The notes under the pieces are model-generated. The model ran no database searches. It was not told the DNA's origin and saw only the letters and a program-made list of their open reading frames with translations. Both the position numbers and the translations under genes were made by a program. From positions 1-54,480 of the forward strand of contig NZ_JBHUOR010000135.1 of NCBI RefSeq assembly GCF_042686175.1: a DNA stretch of 54,480 nucleotides, given 5' to 3'. The stretch comes from Kurthia populi. GTDB lineage: Bacteria; Bacillota; Bacilli; Bacillales_A; Planococcaceae. Shown here one piece after another: positions 41,856 through 50,632 of the stretch (position 1 is the stretch's first letter; each line of letters opens with the position of its first letter).

Positions 41856-43031
41856 TTATTTTTCTAATGATTCGACGAAGCGTTTAATGCGTGTTACCGC
41901 TTCTTGTAGATTTTCAAGTGATGAAGCATATGAGCAGCGAATATGTCCCTCGCCACTTTCTCCGAATACATCACCAGGTACAACGGCTACTTTTTCCTGT
42001 TGTAATAACTGCTCAGCAAACTCCTGTGAGCTAAGACCTGTTGATTTAATCGACGGGAAGGCATAGAATGCACCGCCAGGATTATGACAGCTAAGGCCCA
42101 TTTCATTAAAGGATTCGACGATAAAGTTACGACGACGACGGTAGCTTTTGACCATCATGTCGACTTCGGGGCGACCGTTGCGTAGAGCTTCAATGGCCGC
42201 ATACTGTGCCATTGTCGATGCACACATTAATTGATATTGGAATACTTTTAGCATCGCCTCTGAAATTTCCTGTGGTGCACAAACAAAGCCTAAGCGCCAG
42301 CCAGTCATCGCAAAGCCTTTTGAGAAGCCATTGATTAAAATCGTACGCTCGCGCATATTATTGATTGCCGCAAAGCTCGTATAGTTTTCGTCATAAGCAA
42401 GCTCCGCATAAATTTCATCCGAAATCACGAGTAAGTCATGCTTGATGGCATATGTGGCAATGCCTTCTAAATCAGCTTTTGATAGCATCGTACCGGTTGG
42501 ATTATTTGGTGAACAAATCATAATCGCTTTTGTACGTTCAGTTGTCACCGCTTCTAATTGCTCCGGTAAAATTTTGAAGTCATTTTCCTGTAAAGCCTGT
42601 ACCGTCACCGCAGTCCCGCCTGCAAGCTCGACAGTCGGTACATAGGATACGAAGCAAGGCTCAACAACAATTACTTCATCACCCGGATCTAAAATCGTGC
42701 GCATCGCAATATCGATGGCAGAGCTTGCGCCAACGGTTACGATGACTTCATGTTCTGGATCGTATGTAACATCAAATTCATTATACATATACTGTGCAAT
42801 TTCTTGGCGTAGTTCAAGAAGTCCCGCATTTGGTGTATAGGCAGTGAATCCTTGTTCGAGTGATCGGATGGCTTCTTCACGTACATGCCATGGTGTCACA
42901 AAATCGGGCTCACCAACACCAAGTGAAATAACACCCTCCATTCCTGCTGCTAAGTCGAAAAATTTACGAATACCAGATGGCTTCAGCTCGCTCACCATTT
43001 TGGAAACATAGCTTTTTCTAGATGTAATCAT
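41856..43031 (-). CDS. alaT: Alanine transaminase-type class I aminotransferase
   Basis: The 391-residue PLP enzyme of fold type I has ISLGVGEPDF at the N-terminus, the NNPTGT segment, the SDEIYAEL aspartate, the Schiff-base lysine in NGFSKGFAMTGWRLGF and a C-terminal HIRCSYASS arginine. The start overlaps the Lrp-type gene stop by 1 nt (TAATG). The pair matches alaR-alaT (yugG-yugH) of Bacillus subtilis, where AlaT makes alanine from pyruvate. Confidence 0.88.
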   Translation of the reverse strand: MITSRKSYVSKMVSELKPSGIRKFFDLAAGMEGVISLGVGEPDFVTPWHVREEAIRSLEQGFTAYTPNAGLLELRQEIAQYMYNEFDVTYDPEHEVIVTVGASSAIDIAMRTILDPGDEVIVVEPCFVSYVPTVELAGGTAVTVQALQENDFKILPEQLEAVTTERTKAIMICSPNNPTGTMLSKADLEGIATYAIKHDLLVISDEIYAELAYDENYTSFAAINNMRERTILINGFSKGFAMTGWRLGFVCAPQEISEAMLKVFQYQLMCASTMAQYAAIEALRNGRPEVDMMVKSYRRRRNFIVESFNEMGLSCHNPGGAFYAFPSIKSTGLSSQEFAEQLLQQEKVAVVPGDVFGESGEGHIRCSYASSLENLQEAVTRIKRFVESLEK

Positions 43032-43531
43032 TATGGAGACACCACGATTCGTTTATCTTGATTGCCAGCCTCTAAAACTGTGCCATCGTGCTTGTATTTC
43101 TTTAAAATAAAGTGCGTTGTTGTTGAGATGACGGAATCAAGTGTTGATAATTTTTGTGACACGAAGTTTGCGACCTCATTCATTGATTTGCCTTCAACGA
43201 TAACGGATAAATCGTAGGCACCTGACATCAAGTAGACAGATTGCACTTTGTCGAAGCGGTAAATGCGCTCTGCAATATCATCAAAGCCAACACCTTGTTT
43301 TGGTGTTACTTTGACATCGATCATTGCGCGTACACCTGGGTGCTCTTCAATTTTTGTCCAGTCAACAAGGGATAAATAGCGTACAATAATTTTTTGATCT
43401 TCTAATTTTTTGACAGCAGCTTCAGTTTCTTCTAATGTATACCCGACCATTTTAGCTACATTCGCTAAATCCATACGAGCGTCTTTTTCTAAGATTTCAA
43501 CAATTTCGATTTCTTGTGCTGTAAGTTTCAT
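43031..43531 (-). CDS. alaR: Lrp/AsnC-family regulator (AlaR-like)
   Basis: The ATG at 43531 is chosen because GGAGGG lies just upstream; a longer frame from 43612 has no site. The 166-residue protein has an N-terminal helix-turn-helix (MDLANVAKMVGYTLEETEAAVKKLE), then the RAM ligand-binding domain (VYLMSGAYDLSVIVEG). It is co-translated with alaT. By analogy to AlaR it activates alaT in response to alanine or leucine. A palindrome at 43600-43622 upstream is a possible binding site. Confidence 0.9.
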   Translation of the reverse strand: MKLTAQEIEIVEILEKDARMDLANVAKMVGYTLEETEAAVKKLEDQKIIVRYLSLVDWTKIEEHPGVRAMIDVKVTPKQGVGFDDIAERIYRFDKVQSVYLMSGAYDLSVIVEGKSMNEVANFVSQKLSTLDSVISTTTHFILKKYKHDGTVLEAGNQDKRIVVSP

Positions 43532-43599
43532 AAATTGCCCTCCAGTGATGATGAGAAAAGGTGCTCTCATCCATAATATCCGAATTTTTACATAAACTA

Positions 43600-43622
43600 T
43601 TTGAATTATCACATAATTCGAA
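43600..43622. promoter_or_regulatory. Candidate AlaR operator
   Basis: TTTGAATT-N7-AATTCGAA palindrome (one mismatch), with another half-site-like CGAATT at 43581, lies 69 bp before the alaR start. The position fits autoregulation by an Lrp-family protein. Confidence 0.4.
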
Positions 43623-43792
43623 TGTATCTATTTTACAATAGACAACGTATAAAAGAAACGCTGTATTACAACAAAATGTTGCGAATTCGTGGAAAATGAT
43701 ATGAAAACAGAAAAATTACGGACGAAAGGCTAGAACTTGTAGTGCGCGTTGCTGTTTCATCTGTGTTACAATCGCACATGAGGTGAGGCGTT

Positions 43793-43942
43793 ATGCGCTG
43801 TGGAACGAAGCGATTTACGATTGAATATGAACAGGATGGAAAGCGTCAAACGACCGAAGTGCAGGCGCGCACGATGGCAGAGGCACGTAAGCAAGTGCGA
43901 ATGACATGTGGCGGCAAGGTCATTCAAGTTAAAACAACGTAA
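43793..43942 (+). CDS. Small basic protein (49 aa)
   Basis: A 49-codon frame starts at the ATG at 43793 with GAGGTGAGG 4-5 nt upstream, and ends next to a strong terminator. The product is basic and alternates charged and hydrophobic residues (RFTIEYEQDGKRQTTEVQAR, then a helix and TCGGKVIQVKTT). It would fold as a beta-alpha-beta mini-domain with two cysteines. No family is recognised. Ribosome binding site, terminator and GC-rich third positions support coding. Confidence 0.6.
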   Translation: MRCGTKRFTIEYEQDGKRQTTEVQARTMAEARKQVRMTCGGKVIQVKTT

Positions 43943-43982
43943 AAAAGAGGAGGGATCCTATTAGGGTCCTTCCTCTTTTTTT
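43942..43982. terminator. Bidirectional Rho-independent terminator
   Basis: A long stem AAAGAGGA-GGATCC/GGTCC-TCCTCTTT with T-runs sits between the 49-aa gene and the convergent membrane-protein gene. Confidence 0.85.
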
Positions 43983-44847
43983 ATAAAATATTTTTAGCCA
44001 TCACAATAACGGCAAATAAATAAAAGCCACAATACATAATAATCGCGTAAAAGTAATGCATACTGAGCTTATGATAGCGATGCTCATACCAAATATAAAC
44101 GGCGATGTGAAGCGTAATCAGGCAAAGGAAAATTGCTGCATTAAACATTGTCGCAGCCGAAATATACGCTAAAAAGATAATGGCTCCCACAACGAGAATG
44201 ACGATTGACCAAAGTGGCGTTTTCAGGAGTGTGCGTTTTGGAATATCTAGACGATGACGTAACCATGCGGATACACCAGCATTTAAAAGAATTAAGACAA
44301 ATAAGGCGACAAAAAATAGATTGGGTGTTTGCGGGAAGAAAATATCATATAATTGCTGTTCTTGTGCTGTATTCGCAAAATCATAATAGTGTTTTTTGTC
44401 GACATCGTATAATACGGCATGAGGCTCCGCTAATAATAGCTGATAGCGTTTTTGCTCTTTTTTGTCATTCATCATAATGAAGTCCATCCAGGCCTCGCTA
44501 CGTGATGGGGCGCTTGTTGTTGTCGCATTTGCTACAGCCTCGTTCACCTGTTTAAGCGTTTTGGTGTCGGTGATTTTTTGGTTCGTAAAATAAAAAATAG
44601 ACGGCTTCGCTAAAAATTGATCATTAGGTGCGTTGACATGAGCTGCTGAATAAATCGTCGTCGCAGTGATTTTGTCAGCTGTTGCGGTTTTTGCTATCCA
44701 TTGTGGCACGTAAGTCATAGATAGAATCGGTACTAAGGCAATTGCCACAAACGCAACGAGATAGACGATTTTCTCTGTTTTTAAAAAATAAAATATGGCC
44801 ACAAGAGAAGCAAGGCCAATAATAAGAACAATCAGTAATTCAATCAT
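43981..44847 (-). CDS. Membrane protein of unknown function
   Basis: The 288-residue protein has two N-terminal helices (about 3-22 and 27-47), an extracytoplasmic domain of about 125 residues rich in alanine, threonine and lysine, and about four C-terminal helices (about 178-285). No transporter or enzyme motif is visible. AAGGGGA lies upstream of the ATG. It is monocistronic. The soluble loop between membrane blocks suggests a sensor or envelope role, which is inference. Confidence 0.7.
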   Translation of the reverse strand: MIELLIVLIIGLASLVAIFYFLKTEKIVYLVAFVAIALVPILSMTYVPQWIAKTATADKITATTIYSAAHVNAPNDQFLAKPSIFYFTNQKITDTKTLKQVNEAVANATTTSAPSRSEAWMDFIMMNDKKEQKRYQLLLAEPHAVLYDVDKKHYYDFANTAQEQQLYDIFFPQTPNLFFVALFVLILLNAGVSAWLRHRLDIPKRTLLKTPLWSIVILVVGAIIFLAYISAATMFNAAIFLCLITLHIAVYIWYEHRYHKLSMHYFYAIIMYCGFYLFAVIVMAKNIL

Positions 44848-45086
44848 ATATCGAAAAAATCCCCTTTCTATTCCATAGTATGATGATAATTAACAATAAG
44901 TTCAAATAATTTTTTGACGCTTTTTGGGAAAGTGCGTTTTGCCAGTAGACATCATAGCTTAGAAGGTACACATTTTTGTTGTAAATTATCTAGGGTAATT
45001 GGCTGCTTTTAGGCCTTCGGTTTTAAGTCCTTCAAATACGAGAATAATACTACTACAACTATTTTTAGCGAAAGGGGCTAGTAACG

Positions 45087-45809
45087 ATGAGAATCAGTGT
45101 AACCGAGGCAGCGAAAGCTTTAAAGTTAACGACTGAGCAAGTGATTGAGCGATGTGAAGACGAGCGCTTATTTGCAATTCAGGAAAATGGCATCTGGATT
45201 CTCGATAGTGATTATTTAGCAGAAACCTTTCCTGCAGAGGTGTGGGTATTTCCAGATCCTACACTCGGACCGGTAGCAATCTTTATTGCCAGCGAGGAAA
45301 TTCGTTTATTTTATAAAATGCATCAAACGAGGGAGAGCTATTTTGACGAGCATTATGACACCTTAAAAAAAGAGTATCATATAGAGCAGGAGCCGTTTAC
45401 AATGGCAGATGTCGTGTGGGAGGACATCGAAAAATATCCGGATATGGTGGATGTCGCCTATTATAGTAAAGAATTTTGCGAGGAGCAGCATTTAGAGTTT
45501 ACCGAGCGCTATCCACGGATGTATCGGGGCTATCCGATTGAGACATCGGAATTTGTCGATTTATTTTTAGAAGAGGAAATGATGACAACCGAAAGCTTTG
45601 TGCTGAGTGAGAATTTTATCGGCTTTGAAAAGGGCTATCGCCTGTACCGCGTGTTAAAATACGGGGATTCTTTTATGCCAGGGTTATTTATGGAAATAGC
45701 ATTTGAACAGCAGAGCCTGCGTGAAGTGACGTTCCTTGGCACGAAGCAGCAAATAATTGATAACTACAAATTAACAACAGAGCAGGCGAATGAACTGGAA
45801 GATTTGTAG
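45087..45809 (+). CDS. Excisionase-like HTH protein, unknown function
   Basis: The 240-residue soluble acidic protein has an N-terminal segment (about 1-50) VTEAAKALKLTTEQVIERCEDERL, then IWILDSDYLAE, which fits an excisionase/MerR-type winged helix-turn-helix. The rest (about 55-240) is rich in Glu, Phe and Tyr and is not recognised. AAAGGGG lies upstream of the ATG. It may be a DNA-binding regulator with a novel effector domain, or a protein where the HTH serves for contacts. Confidence 0.6.
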   Translation: MRISVTEAAKALKLTTEQVIERCEDERLFAIQENGIWILDSDYLAETFPAEVWVFPDPTLGPVAIFIASEEIRLFYKMHQTRESYFDEHYDTLKKEYHIEQEPFTMADVVWEDIEKYPDMVDVAYYSKEFCEEQHLEFTERYPRMYRGYPIETSEFVDLFLEEEMMTTESFVLSENFIGFEKGYRLYRVLKYGDSFMPGLFMEIAFEQQSLREVTFLGTKQQIIDNYKLTTEQANELEDL

Positions 45810-45821
45810 GAAACAATATCA

Positions 45822-45850
45822 TTGTATAACGGCATATAACATCGTATGAT
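45822..45850 (+). promoter_or_regulatory. Promoter of tatD
   Basis: TTGTAT (45822-45827), 17 nt, TATGAT (45845-45850), 33 bp before the start codon. Confidence 0.6.
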
Positions 45851-45882
45851 AAGGATATTGTTTAACGAAAAGGACTGACAAC

Positions 45883-46662
45883 ATGATTGATATTGGCTTA
45901 AATTTAACGGAAGATCAATTTTTAGGAAAAGAACGTGATGTACTGACACGCGCACTAGAAGCGGGTGTCAAACAAATGATTTTAACAGGTGGTAGTGTAG
46001 AAGGTAGTGAGCGTGCATTAGCGATGGCGAAGAAGCATGAGCATGTATTGTTTTCAACAGCTGGTGTGCACCCACATGATGCGAAAACATTTGATAATAC
46101 GTCTGCGGAGCGTTTACGTGCCCTTTATAAAGAACCACAAGTGATTGCGGTTGGAGAATGTGGCCTTGATTTTGATCGCAACTATTCAGACCCGGTGGAC
46201 CAATACCGCGTATTTGAGACACAGCTTTCTTTAGCTGAAGAAAATGATTTACCGATTTTTTTACATGAACGTGCAGCACATCGCGAATTTATCGATGTCA
46301 TGAAGCAGCATCCAGCGCTTATTGAACGTGCAGTTGTACACTGCTTCACGGGTGATAAGGAGCAACTTAAAAATTATTTAGATTTAGGCTTTCATATAGG
46401 TGTGACGGGCTGGGTATGTGATCCAAAACGCGGTACGGAATTACGTGATGCACTACAATATATGCCACTAGACCGTCTCATGATTGAGACAGATGCACCG
46501 TATTTAATTCCAAAAAATTTGAAACCGAAGCCCAAATCACGTACGAATGAACCAATGTATTTACCGCATATCGGCCGTGAAATTGCGGATATTATGCAAG
46601 TAGAGGAAACGGTGTTTTTTGAAACAGTTGCGAGCAATACAAAGCGATTTTTCAAACTATAA
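45883..46662 (+). CDS. tatD: TatD-family metal-dependent hydrolase
   Basis: The 259-residue TIM-barrel hydrolase has the TatD-subgroup start MIDIGLNLTEDQF (where YabD/YcfH proteins have HxHxD), then GVHPHDAK, VGECGLDFDRNYS, FLHERAAH, VHCFTGDKEQ and IETDAPYL. These supply the metal ligands. TatD proteins are 3'-5' exonucleases/DNases in DNA repair and quality control. Having the true TatD variant rather than the YabD one is the detail of note. Confidence 0.92.
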   Translation: MIDIGLNLTEDQFLGKERDVLTRALEAGVKQMILTGGSVEGSERALAMAKKHEHVLFSTAGVHPHDAKTFDNTSAERLRALYKEPQVIAVGECGLDFDRNYSDPVDQYRVFETQLSLAEENDLPIFLHERAAHREFIDVMKQHPALIERAVVHCFTGDKEQLKNYLDLGFHIGVTGWVCDPKRGTELRDALQYMPLDRLMIETDAPYLIPKNLKPKPKSRTNEPMYLPHIGREIADIMQVEETVFFETVASNTKRFFKL

Positions 46663-46733
46663 TGTTTAATTAGATAAATAAAGGGCATCCTAATACATGT
46701 ACTAGTACAAACTATTTCAAGTAGGTTCTAGCA

Positions 46734-47042
46734 ATGGATGAAAATTTAAACCAAGTAGATAAAAAGTTAAATAATTTAACTCCCGAACAGAAGCAAAAAA
46801 TCTTAGATGATTTTGAAGATTTCAAATCTTATTTAGGTAAGCAAGTATCACGTGGTGAAAAACTTGGATTGAGCGAAGAAACGTTAGCAAAAGGTGCTAA
46901 ATTCGTCGCAGAACATCTAGCTAAAAATGAAGATCCGCAAAATAGTGAGCAAAATTTACTGCAAGAGTTATGGAAAGTTACACAATCAGATGAAGAAAAA
47001 ACAACACTTTCGACATTACTTGTGCGACTCGTTCAACAATAA
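46734..47042 (+). CDS. DUF3243 family protein (YmfJ-like)
   Basis: The 102-residue soluble helical protein has LGKQVSRGEKLGLSEETLAKGA in the middle, the hallmark of DUF3243 (YmfJ in Bacillus subtilis). A 32-residue N-terminal extension precedes the core and a 25-residue tail follows it. Function is unknown. It has only a weak ribosome binding site and is monocistronic. Confidence 0.8.
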   Translation: MDENLNQVDKKLNNLTPEQKQKILDDFEDFKSYLGKQVSRGEKLGLSEETLAKGAKFVAEHLAKNEDPQNSEQNLLQELWKVTQSDEEKTTLSTLLVRLVQQ

Positions 47043-47051
47043 ATTATCTTG

Positions 47052-47089
47052 AAAAAACCAGGTGTCTTTTAGCAGCACCTGGTTTTTTT
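47052..47089. terminator. Bidirectional Rho-independent terminator
   Basis: ACCAGGTG/CACCTGGT stem with A6 and T7 flanks. Confidence 0.9.
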
Positions 47090-47091
47090 GG

Positions 47092-47823
47092 CTAAGAATG
47101 AGTTGTCAGTTCATAACGTGAACCGTCATCACTACGCGTCATAAAGCCATATTCAATTAAATAGCGGCGTAGCGAAACGTAATCTTCATGAACGCCTTTC
47201 AAAATGGCATTGACCTGTGCCTCTGTATACGATTTTTTTGCTTCAAATCGTGTGATAATATGCTGCAGTATGACAATTTTGCGCTTTTCTTTACTCGGAA
47301 TGGTCTCGATAGCACCATCTAAACCTTCTTTAAAATAGTTACTTAAAATCTTTTGGCGCTCATCATTTGTTATGGCATAACGTTCATCCACTTGCTTTGC
47401 CCCCTCATGTACCGAATATGGATGCGGTGTTTTTAATAGTTCCATTAACGCTAAATAATAATGTGCTTGGCGCTCACGCTCGCGCATTTTAAAACGATGT
47501 TGTCGGACAGTTGAGACACTTGAAATGGTATCGGACTTTTCGACAATTTCCTCATCACTTAAGCCCTCATAAAAATAGCGTAGCATTTCCACCTGAATAT
47601 CTGAGAGACCAATGTCTTTTTTAGGGCGTTGTAAAAGCATTTCAAAATTGTCGCCATGTACTTCGTTTATATGTTGTTGCATTTTATACGTAGCATCAAA
47701 AAAACGACCGTCTATTGAAAAAATTTCATGAACAGATAAGGTCAAATCACAATATAAACAATGGAGTTGCTCATTATCCGTTTTATAACCAAGGTGTAAA
47801 GACACCTTTTCAATATTTTTCAT
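47092..47823 (-). CDS. DUF2087 regulator with zinc-finger-like N-terminus
   Basis: The ATG at 47823 is preferred; a GTG at 47835 overlaps the ribosome binding site GAAAGGTG. The 243-residue protein has an N-terminal C-x2-C (LYCDL preceded by LHC) with later histidines, a LuxR-like HTH (GLSDIQVEMLRYFYEGLSDEEI), and a C-terminal DUF2087 domain (IPSKEKRKIVILQHIITRF then HEDYVSLRRYLIEYGFM). DUF2087 domains occur in regulators and are thought to bind nucleic acid or ligand. It is monocistronic, and the target is unknown. Confidence 0.82.
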   Translation of the reverse strand: MKNIEKVSLHLGYKTDNEQLHCLYCDLTLSVHEIFSIDGRFFDATYKMQQHINEVHGDNFEMLLQRPKKDIGLSDIQVEMLRYFYEGLSDEEIVEKSDTISSVSTVRQHRFKMRERERQAHYYLALMELLKTPHPYSVHEGAKQVDERYAITNDERQKILSNYFKEGLDGAIETIPSKEKRKIVILQHIITRFEAKKSYTEAQVNAILKGVHEDYVSLRRYLIEYGFMTRSDDGSRYELTTHS

Positions 47824-48012
47824 AAACAAAAACACCTTTCGTTTGTTTTATAATAAACAATATATATTTTATTTAAATAAATGTAAACAAAAAAATAAAA
47901 AGTTTATAAAGTAATAGAAAACACTATAATGGTATGGTATTCTTAATAAAGTATTTGAATTTTTCTAAAATTAATGTGTTTTCGATATGTGATAAGGGAG
48001 TAAAGCAATCAA

Positions 48013-48645
48013 ATGAACAATCAAATTATACAAAAAAATTGTTTGTTTTTAATTGATCAAGCGCAATTCACTGTCTTTCTGGAAGAGAAAGCATTGCTAG
48101 AGGATGCATTACCGGCGTCCCCTGCTTGGTCAACGATGACAGATGATTATGAAACAGCGAAACTTTCGATATGGGCGCAGTTAAATAGTGAGCGTTTAGT
48201 CAGTGTTCGAAATTGGGAAAAATCATTTGTTTATCCAGCAAATTATTATTTGATGGAAATTATGTACAATCATCCAGCAGTCACAGATTTTCTACAAAAA
48301 TATGCTTATTATGCGCCTTCAGCGTATGTATTAGCGCATTTTATATTACAAAAAACAACAGAAGGATTAAGTAAAATAATGGATACTAAAAATGTTCAAT
48401 ATTTTAATTCATTTGATTCTCAGACGAAGCTTTACTATGATGCTGTACAAAAATCAGAGGAGAACGAGCGCTTTCAAAGTCATCAACGCAAGCTAATACA
48501 TGCATTGATTAAAGATCGTAATCATAACAATGTTTATGGTGAAAGTGTAAAAATTGCGGTGCGTAATGCGGCAGGTTGGCTTATTGCACATAAAATAGAG
48601 CCTTTAAAAATGACGTTCTCTGATGAAGAAACGAAAACTTTCTAG
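48013..48645 (+). CDS. Hypothetical protein (210 aa)
   Basis: The 210-residue soluble protein is rich in aromatic residues in its centre (PANYYLMEIMYNHPAV, YAYYAPSAYVLAHFIL). It has no membrane anchor or known motif. AAGGGAG lies about 11 nt upstream of the ATG. It is divergent from the DUF2087 regulator over a 189-bp AT-rich gap and upstream of the CoA-disulfide reductase, but separated from it by that gene's own operator. Function is unknown. Confidence 0.65.
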   Translation: MNNQIIQKNCLFLIDQAQFTVFLEEKALLEDALPASPAWSTMTDDYETAKLSIWAQLNSERLVSVRNWEKSFVYPANYYLMEIMYNHPAVTDFLQKYAYYAPSAYVLAHFILQKTTEGLSKIMDTKNVQYFNSFDSQTKLYYDAVQKSEENERFQSHQRKLIHALIKDRNHNNVYGESVKIAVRNAAGWLIAHKIEPLKMTFSDEETKTF

Positions 48646-48685
48646 TAGCAATGCTAGGAAGTTTTTTACGTAATGTATTGTTTTG

Positions 48686-48701
48686 ATACCCCGATAGGTA
48701 T
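48686..48701 (+). promoter_or_regulatory. CstR-like operator before the CoADR gene
   Basis: ATACCCCGATAGGTAT overlaps a TATAAA (-10, 48699-48704) with TTGTTT upstream. It matches the ATACC-N5-RGGTAW pattern of the yrk operators 29 kb away. Confidence 0.65.
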
Positions 48702-48735
48702 AAAATTAAGCTATATTCAATAATGGAGGGATAGT

Positions 48736-50430
48736 ATGTCGAAAAAAGTTGTTGTGATCGGCGGCGTAGCAGGAGGAGCTTCTACTGCTGCACGTGTTCG
48801 TCGTTTAGATGAAAAAGCTGAGATTATTATGCTTGAAAAAGGTCCACATGTATCATTTTCTAATTGTTCATTACCGTTTCATTTAAGTGGAATTGTTGAG
48901 AATAGCGAAAAATTATTAATGATGGATCCGGTACAATTTAAGAAAAAATACAATATTGATGCACGTGTTTTTCAAGAGGTAACACATATTGATAAAGTGA
49001 ATAAAAAAGTGACAATACATAATCATGCAACAGGTGAAACAAGTGATGAGAGCTATGATGTGTTGGTGCTGTCTCCAGGCGCCAAACCAATCGTACCAGC
49101 GCTTCCGGGTATCGATGCGACACATGTTTTCACAGTGCGTAATGTCGTGGATATTGAACGCTTACAGCAGTATGTATCACAAGATACGATTGAAAATATC
49201 GCCGTTATCGGTGGTGGGTTTATCGGTGTAGAAGTGGCAGAAAATCTACGCCTAGCGAATAAAAATGTTGCACTGATTGAATTTGCACCACAAGTAATGG
49301 CGCCATTTGATGACGATATGGTTCAAATCATTCATAAGGAGATGCTTGATAAAGGCATTGATTTACGTGTAGGAGATGGTCTTGCATCTATCGAGGACAA
49401 AATAGTTACATTGCAGTCAGGTAAGCAAGTAAAAGCGGATGCAGTCGTACTAGCCATTGGCGTTCGTCCAGATACTACTTTAGCAGAGGATGCGGGCTTA
49501 GATATTGGTGAAACGGGTGCCATTGTTGTCGATGGTAATTATGTTACAAGTGATCCATCGATTTATGCGGTAGGCGATGCGATTGAAGTATTCCACCAAA
49601 TTTTGCATAAGAAAACACGTCTTGCGCTGGCAGGACCAGCTCAAAAACAAGCGCGTGCAGCGGCAGATCACATGTACGGCATCACAAACCGTCACCGCGG
49701 TGTCATTGGTTCATCAAGCATTCAAATTTTTGATTACGCATGTGCGACAACGGGCATCAATGAGCGCACAGCACGTGAAGCAGGTATGACAGTCGATAGC
49801 GTTTATGTTATTTCGCCTGATAAAGTGGGGTTAATGCCGAATAGTAATCCGCTTCATTTCAAATTAATTTTTGAAGTGCCAACAGGAAAGATTGTCGGTG
49901 CACAAGCAATTGGTAAAGGCAATGCAGACAAACGAATTGATGTCATTGCGACGCTTATTTCATTTGGCGGCACAGTCGATGATTTAAAAGATTTAGAGTT
50001 ATCGTATTCACCAATGTATGGCACAGCCAAGGATGTTGTGAATATGGCGGCACTCGTAGCGGATAATCTTTTAGCGGGACGCTTCAAGCAAGTTCATGTG
50101 TCACAAACGCGTGAATTAGTAGAATCAGGGGCCTATATTGTCGATGTGCGTGAAGAGGCAGAATTAAAAAATGGCATGCTAAAGGGTGCACATAATATTC
50201 CTTTAAGCCAGTTACGTGAACGTATGGATGAAATTCCTCGCGATATTCCAGTTTATATTCACTGTCGTTCTGCACAACGAAGCTATAACGCAACGGTAGC
50301 GCTTCAAGGTGCTGGCTTTACAAATGTAAAAAATATGGCAGGCTCATTCTTAGGCACATGCTTATATGAATATTTCCGTGATACAACAGAAGGTCGCGAG
50401 CCGATTGTAACGAACTATAACTTTAAATAA
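48736..50430 (+). CDS. CoA-disulfide/persulfide reductase with rhodanese domain
   Basis: The 564-residue flavoenzyme has an FAD motif GGVAGGASTAARVRR, the catalytic C44 in SNCSLPFHLSG, an NAD(P)H motif IGGGFIGVEVAENL, a second FAD segment YAVGDAIEV and a dimerisation domain. A C-terminal rhodanese (about 455-564) has C510 in HCRSAQRS. This is the CoADR-RHD or NAD(P)H persulfide reductase type, which reduces CoA persulfide or polysulfide. GGAGGG precedes the ATG. Its operator links it to the yrkEFHI-like operon. Confidence 0.93.
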   Translation: MSKKVVVIGGVAGGASTAARVRRLDEKAEIIMLEKGPHVSFSNCSLPFHLSGIVENSEKLLMMDPVQFKKKYNIDARVFQEVTHIDKVNKKVTIHNHATGETSDESYDVLVLSPGAKPIVPALPGIDATHVFTVRNVVDIERLQQYVSQDTIENIAVIGGGFIGVEVAENLRLANKNVALIEFAPQVMAPFDDDMVQIIHKEMLDKGIDLRVGDGLASIEDKIVTLQSGKQVKADAVVLAIGVRPDTTLAEDAGLDIGETGAIVVDGNYVTSDPSIYAVGDAIEVFHQILHKKTRLALAGPAQKQARAAADHMYGITNRHRGVIGSSSIQIFDYACATTGINERTAREAGMTVDSVYVISPDKVGLMPNSNPLHFKLIFEVPTGKIVGAQAIGKGNADKRIDVIATLISFGGTVDDLKDLELSYSPMYGTAKDVVNMAALVADNLLAGRFKQVHVSQTRELVESGAYIVDVREEAELKNGMLKGAHNIPLSQLRERMDEIPRDIPVYIHCRSAQRSYNATVALQGAGFTNVKNMAGSFLGTCLYEYFRDTTEGREPIVTNYNFK

Positions 50431-50445
50431 CACCTAATAGGGTAT
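50430..50445 (+). promoter_or_regulatory. CstR-like palindrome directly after the CoADR stop
   Basis: ACACCTAATAGGGTAT differs from the yrk promoter operator in one base. It starts at the last base of the stop codon and is followed at once by the terminator. Confidence 0.5.
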
Positions 50446-50481
50446 AAAAGGCCTTTCTTTTTACAAAAGAAAGGTCTTTTT
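50446..50481 (+). terminator. Rho-independent terminator
   Basis: A CCTTTCTTTT/AAAAGAAAGG stem with a TAC loop and T5 sits after the CoADR gene. Confidence 0.85.
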
Positions 50482-50511
50482 GTTATGCTTCAAAAATATT
50501 TTTTACAAATG

Positions 50512-50527
50512 ATGAAAGCGCTTTAGT
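50512..50527 (+). promoter_or_regulatory. Candidate CcpA (cre) site before putB
   Basis: TGAAAGCGCTTTAG matches the cre consensus TGAAARCGYTTTCA at 12 of 14 positions and lies about 50 bp upstream of the putB promoter. Confidence 0.45.
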
Positions 50528-50572
50528 AAACGTTTTTCTGTGATAAACGAGAAAAAGTAGAAAAAATAATAG

Positions 50573-50601
50573 TTGCAAAAATAAAAAAAACGTTTTATGC
50601 T
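50573..50601 (+). promoter_or_regulatory. Promoter of putB
   Basis: TTGCAA (50573-50578), 17 nt, TATGCT (50596-50601), 31 bp before the start codon. Confidence 0.65.
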
Positions 50602-50632
50602 TCAAATCAAATAATGCAAGGGGGTTTGGGCA

